In this document: in pieces, positions 14,201 through 25,949 of the stretch | How positions within the stretch are numbered: position 1 is the first letter of the stretch | How the letters are laid out: the number at the start of each line of letters is the position of its first letter | Source: Trochalopteron elliotii | Taxonomy: Eukaryota > Chordata > Aves > Passeriformes > Leiothrichidae | Reading direction: 5' to 3' | Length of the DNA: 64,000 nucleotides | Assembly (NCBI GenBank): GCA_024734555.1 | Contig: JANPWX010000201.1 | Coordinates: 843,129-907,128 of the forward strand | Notes under the pieces: generated by a model | The model's input: the letters and a program-made list of their open reading frames with translations, nothing else | Database searches by the model: none | Told to the model about the DNA's origin: nothing | Position numbers and translations under genes: made by a program

Positions 14201-14654
14201 CCCTTTCCTCCAACACCCCTTGTCCTCTGCTGCATAAACCAGCCTTGGGAGCAGTAACAGAACAGTGATTAAAAAACTTTAATCCAGTCATCCCCAGCCC
14301 CTGAACATTAAGATAAACCACCCAATCCCATTTTCCTTTTCAGGAATGTTACATAATAAAGCCAGCAGTTGTCTGGATGTAATCTGCCTCTCGCTGCTGT
14401 GCTGCTGGTCACTGTGAAGGGCTCCTGCAGTGGCATATGGGATTGGGTAGTGATACACTCATGAAATAAATATAAAGAAAATATTGCAGCAGTTTGTGGT
14501 AGTTTTACATTATTGTAATCACAGATTTTAGACAAGATGTTGATAATTTAAAAGCTGGGAAGAGAGGTATGGGTTGGAAGGGCCACCTACTGTGCAGCAT
14601 GGCACAGACCAATGCATGCAGAAAGTGTGTCAGGTGCTGTGAAACTGGGGTTGT

Positions 14655-15235
14655 ACCAACACCACTTCTGCCACCAATTTAATGTTATAATCCCATCTCT
14701 GATACCAGTTAATGTTAAGATCTGCTGGAATAATGTTAGGATCCCACTCCTGAAATTATATTAGGGTCCAAATTAAAGTGCAAATGAGACCATATGCTAA
14801 AGTCAATGGTACAGATTTTATTTAACAGCAAGAGAGAGAAATTGAGAGACAGAGACAGAGAGAGGAGTAGAAACAGGAAGAGAGAGTGGTGAGAAAGAGA
14901 GAAAGACAGATTATGTTCACCACCACATGTTGCTCCTGCAGTGTCCAGCTGGCCCTTCTTCTTCTGGTCTTCTCAGTGGTGGGGGTTCCCAAGTGCTCTT
15001 CTAGAGGCACCACCTCTACACAGCCCAAGTCCTGGGTATCCAGAGCCATTCCCACAATCTGGGATGCTGTGTGTGTATGAGCAGTTTCTTCCTTCCCCAA
15101 AGTTTGCCATGGTGGGAGTTTTTGTCCAAAATAGGTTACCCAGATCTGCCTCACCAGGCCTGGCATCTTCCTGTTGGTGCATCTGTGCTTTTCCCACAGC
15201 CTACTCAGTGGGATCTTGTCCAGTGTGCCAGTTCT
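14655..15235 (-). mobile_element. Possible ERVL-like LTR and primer-binding region, minus strand
   Basis: On the minus strand, an AATAAA signal (plus positions about 14818-14823) is followed, after about 65 bases, by TCAGGAGTGGGATC (minus of 14740-14753). That resembles the primer-binding site complementary to the tRNA-Leu 3' end that ERVL-type elements use. Two further variants of the same motif follow. A strongly purine-rich tract lies at 14827-14912 on the plus strand. I see no TATA box and cannot define the right-hand border; the CR1 copy begins at about 15244. The family name is inference from the primer-site resemblance. Confidence 0.4.
14827..14912 (+). repeat. GA-rich purine tract
   Basis: About 85 bases made almost only of GA, GAGA and AGAC words on the plus strand, with a few T and C interruptions. 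It may be a simple repeat or part of the LTR-like element that overlaps it. Confidence 0.75.
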
Positions 15236-15243
15236 GTACCTTA

Positions 15244-16674
15244 CTTGGTAAGGTAATGGAGCAGTTTATATTGAGTGTCATCACACAGCACTTACAGGAT
15301 GGCCAGGGTATCAGGCCCAGCCAGCAGAGGTTTAGGAGGGGTAGGTCATGTTTGACCAACCTGGTGTCCTTTTATGGCCAGGTGGCCTGCCTGGTGGATG
15401 CAGGAAAGGCTGTGGATGTTGTCTATTTGGATTTCAGCAAGGCCTTTGACACTGTCTCTCACAGCACACTCCTGGAAAAGCTGGCAGCCCACATCTTGGA
15501 CAGGAGCACTCTTTGCTGGGTTGGGAACTGGCTGCATGGCCAGGCCCAGAGGGTGGCAGGGAATGGTGCTGCATCCATCTGGGGACAGTCACCAGTGATG
15601 TCCCTCAGGGGTCTGTGCTGGGACCAGCTCTGTTCAATATCTTTATTGATGACATGCATGAGGGTATTGAGTCTTTTAGTAAACTTGCAGATGACACTAA
15701 GCTGGGAGTGTGTGTCCATCTGTTGAAAGGTAGGATGGCTCTCCAGAGAGACCTGAAATGGTTGGATGGGTGGGCAGAGTCCAATAGGATGAAGTTTAAT
15801 AAGTCCAAGTGCCAAGTCCTGCACTTTGGCCACAAGAACCGCCTGCAGCACTACGGGCTGGGGATGGTGTGTCTGGACAGTGCCCAGGCAGAAAGGGACC
15901 TGGGGGTGCTGGTGACAGCAGCTGGACACGAGCCAGCAGTGTGCCCAGAAGGCTCCTGGCCTGGATCAGGAATGGTGTGGCCAGCAGGAGCAGGGAGGTC
16001 ATTCTTCCCTTGTACTTGGCACTGGTGAGGCCACACCTCGAGTGCTGTGTCCAGCTCTGGGCCCTCAGTTTAGGAAGGACATTGAGTGCTGTGTCCAGCT
16101 CTGGCCCTCAGTTTAGGAAGGACATTGAGTGCTGTGTCCAGTTCTGGCCCCTCAGTTCAGGAAGGACATTGAGTGCTGTGTCCAGCTCTGGGCCCTCAGT
16201 TTAGGAAGGACATTGAGACACTTGAGCACGTCCAGAGGAGGCAACGAGGCTGGTGAGGGGCTGGGAACACAAACCCTGTGAGGAACAGTTGAGGGAGCTG
16301 GGGTTGTTTGGCCTGGAGAAAAGGAGACTCAGAGGTGACCTTATCACTCTCTACAACTCCCTGGAAGGTGGGTGTGATCAGGTGGGGGTTGGTCTCTTTC
16401 TCCAGGCAGCAACTGACCGAACAAGAGGACACAGTCTCAAGCTGCACCAAAGGAAATATAGGCTGGATATTAGGAAAAAGGCTTTACAGAAAGGATGATA
16501 AAGTATTGGAATGGTCTGCCCAGGGAGGTGGTGGAGTCACTGTCCCTGGATGTGTTTATAAAAATACTGGATATGGCACTTGGTGCCATGGTTTAATTGA
16601 GGTGTTAGGGCTGGGTTGGACTCTCTGATCTTGAAGGTCTCTTCCAACCCAGTGATCCTGTGATTCTGTGATCC
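15244..16674 (+). mobile_element. CR1 LINE, truncated and frameshifted, with reverse-transcriptase remnants
   Basis: This is the most complete CR1 in the window. The first part reads in one frame, with FRRGRSCLTNLVSFYGQ and the RT block A motif VVYLDFSKAFDTVSH (about 15415-15460). Near 15550-15590 the frame shifts, and the next frame carries PQGSVLGPALFNIFIDDM and the catalytic-type LADDTKLG (Asp-Asp at 15690-15695), then [13 protein letters not shown] and AERDLGVLV. Further shifts follow, then [20 protein letters not shown] in a third frame. A 44-bp segment is then repeated four times. The C-terminal block ([28 protein letters not shown]) and the 3' motif GAAGGTCTCTTCCAACCC with an octamer tail end near 16674. 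The frameshifts make it non-functional. The N-terminal endonuclease is absent. Confidence 0.95.
16041..16215 (+). repeat. Four-copy 44-bp tandem repeat inside the CR1
   Basis: Four adjacent units start at 16041, 16085, 16128 and 16172 with lengths 44, 43, 44 and 44. Each begins AGTGCTGTGTCCAG and ends GGAAGGACATTG. Normal CR1 sequence has this segment once. Because 44 is not a multiple of three, each extra copy shifts the reading frame. Confidence 0.97.
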
Positions 16675-19600
16675 TTTGGAGCTGTAGATGCTGATGGTGT
16701 GTGTGGTTTCACCTCTCCTGGCCACTGGCAGACCAGGGAAGAAAATCACAGACTGAGCTTGAGAACACTTTGCTTTGGAGTGTGACTGATCAGCATTCAG
16801 AAATTCCAAATGCTCACAACATCCAGCCTGAGGTACTTGGGGGTCTGAAAACCACTTTAAGGCAGAAATGATTACAGACCAGTAGACAGTAACCAATTTT
16901 CATGCCACTGTGACAAAGCCTTTTCAAATAATTGCATGAAAATACAGCTTTGAAACATATATTTTCTGTATTTCTAGTGTTATTTATCAGATATGCATCA
17001 AGTTGTTAGAATTAATCTTCATTTGCAAATTTCTTTGAAGCAAAGCACTACGACTCTGACTGCATCGTTATTAATCACTTGAGTTTACCAACTTCTGATG
17101 TGGACATGATGCTGTTTTACTTTGATTGGGCTTTTGTGCTGAGAAAACAGCACATGCTCTGTCCATCTGCTTCATTAAACTGTAAACACAATTCAATTTT
17201 GTAACATTTTAATGCATGGGCATTAAATATTTTGTAGACCTTGAGTAGTTGTCTGGCTGTTGTATTTTTAAAGCAAATTTAATCTTCTGTTTTAGGTTTC
17301 TGGGTTGCCTTTTGTTCTTTCTTCTTCTTTTTTTTTTAATTTCTTTTTAATTTGAAAGTCCTCTTACCTGACTTTAAGCCTTAGATGAAGTTCTTAAATC
17401 AGTGGGGAGGATTAGACAAATTTTAGGTATTTCAGCAGAACAATTCAGGTCATCAGTCTTTTGCAGTTAATTATAGAGGGAAGCCTGGGTGACTTTGCTC
17501 TTAAATTAGATGCCTGCAACAATGGTGAAATGAGCCTGGATCTTAGCCTGATGAAATGATTCCATATCCCAGTACAGGCGGGTTAAATCTCCAATCCAAA
17601 AATATTTTTTCTTTCTTCAGTGGTATTAAAAATACATTCTGAGGGTCAATTTTTATGAACATTTCCTCTGCATAAAACATAGCAACATCTGAGCTGGATT
17701 TTCTTCAGGTGTTTGCCTTCACTTCCTTTTGAAATGGAGAGCCAGCAGAATTAGGAGGAACTAGGCAAGACCATCCCAGGCAGTGAAGAAAGGGGGCTTG
17801 GTCAGCAGTGCCACTGCTGTGGTGGTGTGAGGCTGCTGAATCCCAATCACAGCGTCTGCCTCAGGGCTCATTTGTACCCCAACAGTGCTGCCATAACTCT
17901 GGGGGTTTATTAGAGTTATGTCATGATTTCGGAGCTGTCCCACCAGGCTGCTGGCTCACAGGAGAGAAAGTGGCATTGTGTCACAGTGTTCTGGTGGCAT
18001 GAAAGATAAACCTTAGACAAAGGTGATTGACAAAGATTAATGTTTTGTAATTGGAAACATTAGAGAAAGCTAAAGACCTTTGTACTGTGTACTTTTTAAA
18101 AGACAACCATCAAGCTGTTCAGAGAAGTATAGCGTGGATCAGCATAAAACCTCATTTTTCTGTGTAATGAGAGCCTTAGTTAGAGTTCAGTAAAAATTAC
18201 ACTTTGCTTTGGGTTGTTTGCTGGCCTGTTCCTGACAGCACACTGATACGTGTGAGGCTTGAGCTGAGGACCTGAGCATGCTTTGAGATCTACACTTAAA
18301 GAGTGTAGTACAAATACTACATTTTTCACTTCTGAGACATTTTTCCCCCTGCAATTGGAAGGAATAATATTTCCCTTATGTAGTATTGCCCAAGCTGTTA
18401 ACAGGCTTGTTTTATTTTTTTGCTGTCACATGAAGAGAGTGGAAATCACCATCATAGCAACTATGTGGCTTCAGAAGTGAAAGACAAAAGTATTATCTTT
18501 CTCCTGAAAGCATCAGCTACAGGACAGGTGGGTTTTTTTTTGCTGAAGTGTTCTCATCAAGTTGCAGTAAAAAGCTTTTCTCCATTCCATTTGTGTGCCT
18601 TCTGTTGGGCTTCAAAGCCAGTTTTACCCGTGGATGGCTGAAATCAGGAAAACTGTTCTGTACAGACCCTGGCAAAACGAACTCCCGCAAGGAAGGGGAG
18701 AGGATTAAAATCCTGTTTATCGGAGAAGAGAGCTGACCCCACTGCCCTGAGCTCTTAGGCTGTCTGAATGGCCTCACTTGTTGGTGTCAGGGTGAGCTCT
18801 GTGTTGACTGGAGCTGTTCAGGCCTCGCTGTGCTGAGCTGCCTCTGGTTTGGCACTGCAGCCCAGGGATGTCTCGGCAGCCCTGAAGGGAAGGAGGTGAC
18901 AGAGGTGAATTATTTTTGACCTGTGATCAAATAGCATTTTCAATGAGAAAGAACAGCAAAGAGAACAGGCTGTATTGCAGAGTTGTCCTGACTTCCCCTT
19001 GCCTTCCATACTGCCTTCCCTGCATTTTGTTGTGCTGGAAAACAGTGTGTGCCTCTCTTCCCTGGTGGTCTGGCACAGGCAGGTGGCTGTCAGGGAACTC
19101 CAGGGGCTGTCCCACATCCTTGAGCCACATCCTACACATGGTCAAGGTTTGTTTGAAGAAGTATGGACAGTGTCGATACAGTTTCTGCTACATGGAGGAC
19201 TGTGGACTGAGCAGGGACCCTATGGGATAAAACCTGGCAGAAAACATAGCTCAGATACTGTTGACAGTAGTAAAGGGTTAAGGAGAGATTTCTTCCCCCC
19301 AGCAATGTTTGTTTTAAATATTTTTTTTTCATCTGTGGTTTAAGTGCATCTTCAAGATGCAATTTCTGTGTTTTTTCCACAAAAGAACAAAAAGATTTAT
19401 GTCATATCAATGCGTGATTACTTTTAAATATTTATATTATTAATAACCATTTCATAGTAAAAGATTTTCTAATGAAGAGCAATAGTAATCATGTAAAGTC
19501 TTTCTGCATAGTAATGTTGCTGGGACTTTTCTGAAAAACGTCTCACAGACAACTCTAGATGTCAGCTGGTAAAACCAGAAGTCATTTCAGCACAATAGTG

Positions 19601-21489
19601 CTTTTATCATTGTGAGAGATAAAAGGGATTCTGATGGAAGACATTTGTGAAAGGTACGTTTCTAAAGCCTTTCTCAGCAGTGGAGCCTGCAGGACGCTCT
19701 CAGCTGATACAGCACGTTGTAGAGCTCCAGACCAAAGCTCTGTTCAAGTGGACATTGTTTCACCAGCCACCCTTTCTAAGGTCCTACCTATGTGCTGCTT
19801 CCCACCTGTGTGTCTGATGGATTAGTGTGCTAAGGAGATGAAAGGCTTCAGCTATTACGTTTTGGAGATAAAAAGTTCTCAAGTGTAGCATCATGTTTCT
19901 GCTATTTTTTGTTGCCTCTGGAATCCATCTTCTCCATGCGCCAATTTTGGTTTCCCCAGTATCTTTTTTTTTTTTTTTTTTTCCTTCTTTTTTGAAAGTG
20001 GACAGCAGCAGATTGTTTACTCATAAACTGCTCTCAGAAATACAGGTGCCATGCTAGTGTGCCTTCAGGCTGTATGCAGCCTTCCTCATCAAGGCAAGAG
20101 CCCTAAGACACAGATAGTGTCCCAGTGAATATCAGGACATTTTAGGATCCATTTTTGTATCCATGGCCCTTGTCATCTTCCTCTTGTTTTCACCCTCCAC
20201 TTGTTGCTGCCACAGCACTGCTGTGCCAGGGCATGTGCTGCTGTGATTCTCTTCCTGTGTGTTTTAGGGAGTTGAGGTGACTTATTAATGAGGTGGGAAG
20301 CTCTAGACTGCGGGATGTGATTTGGGTGTGGTGCAGATCTGTGTCCCTCCACGTTCTGCTCATCAGACCCATGTCAGGATGTGCTCCTGGCAGCTGTGGC
20401 ACCTTGTCCATGGCCAAGAGCCCCAGGGGCTCCTGTCAACTGCAGCATTTGCAAAAATTACATGAACACCTAAAGGCAGCCAGGGATTCTGTATGTGCCC
20501 ATTTCTGTGAGTCTGTAGTTCCCTATCAGGGAGTGACTGAGAAGGAGGGTAGCAGGGCATGGTCTTTGAAAGTGCCTTTGTGCACTGCTGGGAACAGACT
20601 GGGAGTGGCTTTGCCCAACTCTCCTGGGTGTGCAGATGTTTCCAGCAGGCCCTGATGCTCAGGAAAATCTGCTGGGTTTGTGCTGCAGCTGTCCCGAGTC
20701 TGTGAGCAGGCTGTGGGGTGAGAGTCTGAGACCCTGGGCAAGCCCAGCTGCTCAGCTCTGGGCTGAGCTGTGGGCTCAGTTTGTAGGTCCAGGATGGAGC
20801 TGTGTGTCTCAAGAGGAGTGCAGGGACCCCCCCGGAAACACAGCCTCTCCCCTGGCAAAGCACAGCCCCCCTCAGGAAGCAGGAGCAGCCATCTAGGAAA
20901 TGGCATTTTAAGAAACTGTAAAATCAGCAGTTGGAAATAATTGAATTGTGCCTCATACATTTGTTTTGTCAGTTAATGCCTCCTGCATTAAGTTGTTCAG
21001 TTATTAAAAGAAGGAAACCCTCCTGAGATGTCTCCTGCTTTCAGAAGTGCTGGGCAGGGTGTAGCTGCATCCACAGGGTGCTGGTTGCCTGGAAGGTCCT
21101 GGTACCGTAACACAGCAATCTGTATTCATGTGCTGTGCTTTCATCCCAAGATCACAGAAGAAACAGGATCATTACTGTATATTAAAAGAATTAATTGAGT
21201 GGCTTAGTTGCCTGGCAAAGCTGTGTATTGAGAGTAGAGAGCATTATCTTGCAGGTAGCAGAGGTGCATGACCTAAGTCATGGAGTTCATTTCTGCAGTC
21301 AGTCCTGCATTCTATCAGAACTTTCTTCCCCTCTGGAATCCCACCTGTGCCCACAGCAGGGTGCAGAGCTGTGACCCCCAGAAATGAGCCCCGTGGTGGA
21401 TATCACCCATGGCATTTTCAGGGGGAGGAAAGTGTTCATTTTCTCCAGTAACAGGCAGTGCCTTTGGGTCCTGATCTGAGGTGGAAAGT
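16675..21489 (+). other. DPP10 first intron, no gene seen
   Basis: Unassigned intron sequence. A 19-base T-run lies at 19964-19982. A GC-richer stretch at about 20160-20900 keeps frames open on both strands (for example 20363-20863, minus strand, 166 aa). These show no domain, and open frames are expected where stop codons are rarer. I see no CpG-island character. Confidence 0.65.
19964..19982. repeat. Poly-T run (19 bases)
   Basis: Uninterrupted T homopolymer followed by a pyrimidine-rich patch. Confidence 0.9.
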
Positions 21490-21830
21490 GAGGACCAGAG
21501 CTCTGGTGCTGTTGTACACCACAGCGACACAGACTCTGACTTCAGACGGCTGAAAATGACTCTTTTATTTTTGAGATGTGTCTCCCTTTTATACTATTCT
21601 ACAGAGACCATTTTGATTGGTGACAAGAAGACAAACCTCTTCAATCATATTGGTCAGACCAGAGGGATGTCAAGAAGAAGTCCTTCCTAGGGAAAAGAAT
21701 GTAAACACAGTTATAGTTACAAAAACATGTCTCTTGTCTACAGAAAATTCCCTGGGAAAAGAATTTCAGAAAACCAAAACATCTCAGGGCTGAAACCAGG
21801 GCTACAGAGCTCTATCCCCCCGTGTCTCTT
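21490..21830 (-). mobile_element. LTR-like fragment with CCAAT, TATA and polyA signals, minus strand
   Basis: Read on the minus strand, the promoter words come in the correct order: CCAAT (plus 21649-21653), a second CCAAT (21616-21620), TATAAAA (21587-21593) and AATAAA (21564-21569), followed by about 75 bases of U5-like sequence down to about 21490. This compact layout is typical of short avian retroviral LTRs. The stretch to about 21830 would be U3. The ends are approximate and no target-site duplication or internal coding region is evident. It is antisense to DPP10. Confidence 0.6.
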
Positions 21831-21934
21831 TGGAGGTGTTTGCTTCAAAGCCATAGGGTGTGTCTGCTCCTAAACTTCCATCCCACTCTGACTCCTGGCC
21901 TGTGGAGGGGTCAGAGATCCTCCTTGTGCCATCC

Positions 21935-22031
21935 CTCCTCTAATCCTGACAGAGGTGTGCCCCTGCACCCTCCTCTGCCTAATGCTCCTGACAGAGGTGT
22001 GCCCCTGCGCCGTGCCAGCAGCAGCAGCAGC
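21935..22031. repeat. 42-bp-period tandem duplication followed by (AGC)n
   Basis: The 22-mer CCTGACAGAGGTGTGCCCCT plus GC occurs exactly at 21945-21966 and 21987-22008, a period of 42 bases. A short run of CAG/AGC triplets follows at about 22015-22031. It adjoins the LTR-like fragment and may be part of it. Confidence 0.85.
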
Positions 22032-23443
22032 CTCTTTTCCCCAAAGACTTGTCAAAGCTTCCTCAGCTCTCTCAGCAGTACTTTTATCTCTTTCTGCATA
22101 AGCGGTGTTTAAAGGGAACAAATGGCCTGTGTGATCATTCTGGTGTTCATTTTTTAATGCATTTAATTCCTGATGCTGACACTTTGGTTTTTCAAAGCAG
22201 GATTAGGGCTGCCGAGGATAAACAGTGCCAGTGTTACATACGGCACGAGTGGGGACCTGTGTAAAGCTCAGCCAGGCTTTCTTATTGACAAAGCCTAATT
22301 AAAAATGGATAAAGTTAAAGATTTTCTTTTTCGTTGATAGTCAGATGTCCTGGAATGAATTGCCCTGTGCAGCTGTTCTTTTTGTGGTAACACAAGGGGA
22401 TTTACACCTTGAGTTTATTCGAGTGTTTGTGGTCCCTGGGCATTCCCAAGAACCATGGGCTGAACATGCCATTTCCATGAGCAACACTTCTAAACCCTTC
22501 AGCACAGCTGCCTTCTCTCTATGTATTCTATTTAAAAGTCCTAAAATAATTTCCTGGAGCAGTTCCTCAAAGCAGGCAGATTGAGCATCAATGGATTGCC
22601 CAAAGCCCTGGGGTGGACCTATTTATTAAGGCTGATTAATGCAATGAATGTGCTGCATATGAATTCAGGTTCCCCTATAAATATTGGACCTGCAAGGGCT
22701 TATAGAATGATTTTGGAGAAGTGGTTCAGAAGCACTGCTGTAGCTATTGCTTTGCATTTATTTTTGGCCTTTTTATTTTTTTTTTTTTTTGTACAGTACA
22801 TTGTGATTACTATGAAATTACTTTTAAATTTTAGTTTTTATTCAGTGTTTAAACAAATATCCTGCTTATAATAGTAAGAGGTGTACAGGCTGTCTTTCGG
22901 AATTAAAAACAATTTTTTTGCTTGTTTGTTTTGGGATGGGTTGAGCAATGACTTGGGGACAGCTTTGTGGTATAGTGTGTTTTGCTTTAGGTTTACTGAC
23001 GAATGGTGTTTTCCTCAACCAGCAGGCTGGCAGGGAATTGCAAACAGTGACCTCATTTATCCTACTGCAGCTCACTCTCCTTGACGTTTTCATCAGCCAG
23101 TGGGAGAAGACGTTTGCTGTTCAGCTGCTGCCAGCAGAGCTGGCTCTTGTTTTTATCTCAGCCAACCCGTGAATATTCTGAGCACCGTGTCAGTTTAAGT
23201 AGTGTTGTGTCTGTCCTACATGGTTCCACCTTCTGTGCTGAGATAGGAGCAGCAGCAGGTCCACAGTGGCTGAGGCAGGTTGGTTCAGGGATGTATTTCA
23301 TTACAGGTTTGTGCAGCATGTGCTGCAAGGCTGTTTGTAAGGCTGTTTGTCATTTAGACCTCACTAGCTGGAATCCATGTGCAAAAATAATGCAGTGTAC
23401 TACTGATACTTTTCCTCCTTCATGAAAGATACAGGAAAATCTA

Positions 23444-23526
23444 TGTAATATATATACATACATACATATGTAACATATATATATATATATTTATATATAT
23501 GCATATATACACACATATATATGTAT
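23444..23526. repeat. (AT)n / (CATA)n microsatellite
   Basis: An imperfect mixture of ATAT, ACAT and ATGT words, including an (AT)9-type core near 23474-23490. Confidence 0.9.
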
Positions 23527-24137
23527 GTAGCACATGTTACTGTCTTGATCTTCAGGAAAGAAGTTAATGAACCTACAGCAGAGTCATCATTTGGTTGTCT
23601 TTTTTCAACTTTTGGCAGGTAACTTAGAAAAGTGTTTTGCTAAATCAAGGGTTAATAGATGAACTAGTAGTGAAATGATGAGAGAAAAACAATTACTCCT
23701 CTATTCCTAGAAGCAACAGGAACTCTGAACAGTTACCTAAAGTGTCTCCTAGTCTAGATTAGTTTTCATTTTGTAAAATCAGGCTTAGACTTTTCCTCCA
23801 ACACACGAATTGTGTAAAGTGCAAAGTGCAGTGCAGCCTAATGTGGTGTTATGTTGGATTGCAAATACTCAAGTCTTTCTTTTCTTGTTGTAACCTGGCA
23901 TTAGCAATGCAGACATCATCCCTACAGTTTGTGTTGTTGTGGTGGAGAAGGGCAGAAGTGTCCTGGCAGATGCAGGCTTGTAGAGTGCCAGATTTCTTTT
24001 GTACATGTCCTGGCAGTGATTTTGATGTGCATCTTATTTAATGGAATGCCTCAGAATATTTTTAAAAATTCATTAGTGCTGTAAGAGTTCATATAAGTAA
24101 TATTTACTTAATATTCTGTAGTTTAACCAGAAGAATA

Positions 24138-24240
24138 CCTATAAATAACAATAAGAATAATTCCTATAGATAATAATACAATAATAATGCCTATAGATAA
24201 TAATGTAATAATTTTGTTATAATAATATTACAATACTTTC
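24138..24240. repeat. AAT-rich tandem repeat, three copies of a 25-27 bp unit
   Basis: Units starting CCTATA(A/G)ATAA begin at 24138, 24163 and 24190 and are filled with AAT triplets. A decayed minisatellite-like array. Confidence 0.8.
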
Positions 24241-25929
24241 AGTGAGTTTTCAGACTTCTTAAAGTCATTGTTAATATACAATTACTGTTGTTAGTAGTGC
24301 CTTTTCTGCCCCATTTTGCACCGAGTTCCAGCAGGATGTGTAGAGGGAGGTGTGATGCTGATTGGGGTACCTGCAGCTTGTTTTGAGTTTGGAAGTTTTC
24401 CTTTGGAAACAATTTAGGTATCTTTCAAGAACATTTCTAGTTCCTCTGGAACAATGCAGTGGATGCACTGTGCAAAATAAATAATTAAAAATGTATAAGA
24501 CAGAAGAATTAGTGGCTTCATGTGATATTGGCAAGTTTGAGTAGATTTTTGCAGCTTCTAAGGTTAAAGAAAGGCAGACTACTAATGTTTTTTTTTTTTT
24601 TTGAGTAACTGAAAGCTCATTGAGTTTGCTAGGAAGTTTTCTCAATCATGTAATTAATTGATAGTAAATATTTCTGGAAATTGCTGCTGTTATGCAGATT
24701 ACCTTTCCTGACTTGAGATTCTTCTGGAATAGGTTGAGCTCTGATATTTACTCTGCAGTGATGAGCTGAGAGCAAACACATCCATCTCAAAGACAGGGCT
24801 GGCTAGTTTGCTGCAGTAGCATAATGAACTCACCCTGAATACTCATTTTTTCAGTATCTCTGTCCACATCACTGTAGCAGTTTGTAATCCTTAACAAAGC
24901 AGCTTGTTACTGTTCTTTTTTCCTGATTCTAGAACACGCTGCAAACAGCATAAAGTTCCCGTACTGTCATTGCACTGGACTTGCAAAATCGTTTGTTTTG
25001 CTGTCCTGGAAACAGTACTTTCATGTAACTGTTTTGATATTTGTTGTCATCTGCCTCAGGAAATGATAGTGGCATTTTTGACATATGAATTATATTTCAT
25101 GTTCCAGTCCTATGAAAAAAACCTATCATTATTTTCTAATTTTAGCTGCTGCTTGTCCATAGTCACTGAAGCACAGTTTTTAGGAACAGTGTTCTAAACC
25201 TCCACAGTTACATACTGTTTATTTTCAGCATATTTAAATACCTTAAATACCAGACTGATACTACATATCTAAATATAGATAAGTACTGGCATTTAAAATG
25301 CACGTAATTACTTTTTAATAGATACATAAAGACATGTAACAAGGAAATGTGTAAGGCTTGCAATACCATCCCTGCACAGCCTCCACGTGTTTCTCCAACA
25401 CTCCAGAAACACCATGGAGATGTGTTTTCAGCCCTTGCTGTGTATCTCTCCTTGGTGCTGTGTGCTGTTAAAACAGGCTTTAAACAAAGCAGCACAGCCT
25501 TCCTTTATTTTGGGCATCTTTGACCAGAAAAGTCCCACACAAGTAAATAAATGTGTTTTAAGGCACCAAAGGTACCCAGACCTGTGTGCAGGGATGCAGC
25601 CAGCAGAGCAGTGTGGGCAAAGCCTTTCCCTGCAGGATTTTTTATGGACTAGGGAGATTGGTGTGGTCAATAATTTAATATGCATTTTGAACACTTAGAA
25701 TGATTTAGTGCATTACATAAATGGAAGAGAGAAGAGCTATATCTATTTTTTTCCAGTGCATTGTTCATGACGATAAGAGGAGTCTTATTAACTTCACAGG
25801 TGGTGCTACTCTGTTGATGCTTTTAATTTTTACTGAGTTTTGTTTTAATCCATTTAAAAAACCAGCAAACCAGGATTATACTGATTTGGGGGTTTTTTTG
25901 TGGTTTGGATTTTTTTCTTTTTTCCTTTG

Positions 25930-25949
25930 TTTTTTTTTTTTTTTTTTTT
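25930..25949. repeat. Poly-T run (20 bases)
   Basis: T homopolymer inside a wider T-rich tract from about 25888. Confidence 0.9.

Larger units (their letters stand above)
4807..14640 (+). other. DPP10 first intron, no gene seen
   Basis: This is AT-rich intronic sequence with small low-complexity patches: a T-run at about 6949-6958, a TTTC repeat at 9619-9652 and a 13-bp direct repeat at 11188-11224. The longest frame (8389-8922, minus strand, 177 aa) has no recognisable motif, no repeats and no gene structure around it, and I treat it as chance. I see no RNA gene. Confidence 0.7.

Noticed and set aside
14941..16028. Open frames that could be read as host genes
   Set aside because: They contain CR1 ORF2 reverse-transcriptase blocks with frameshifts and belong to the LINE copy.
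20363..20960. Overlapping 166-aa and 144-aa minus-strand frames
   Set aside because: They lie in a GC-richer patch where stop codons are rarer. Two frames of the same strand are open together, which argues against real coding.
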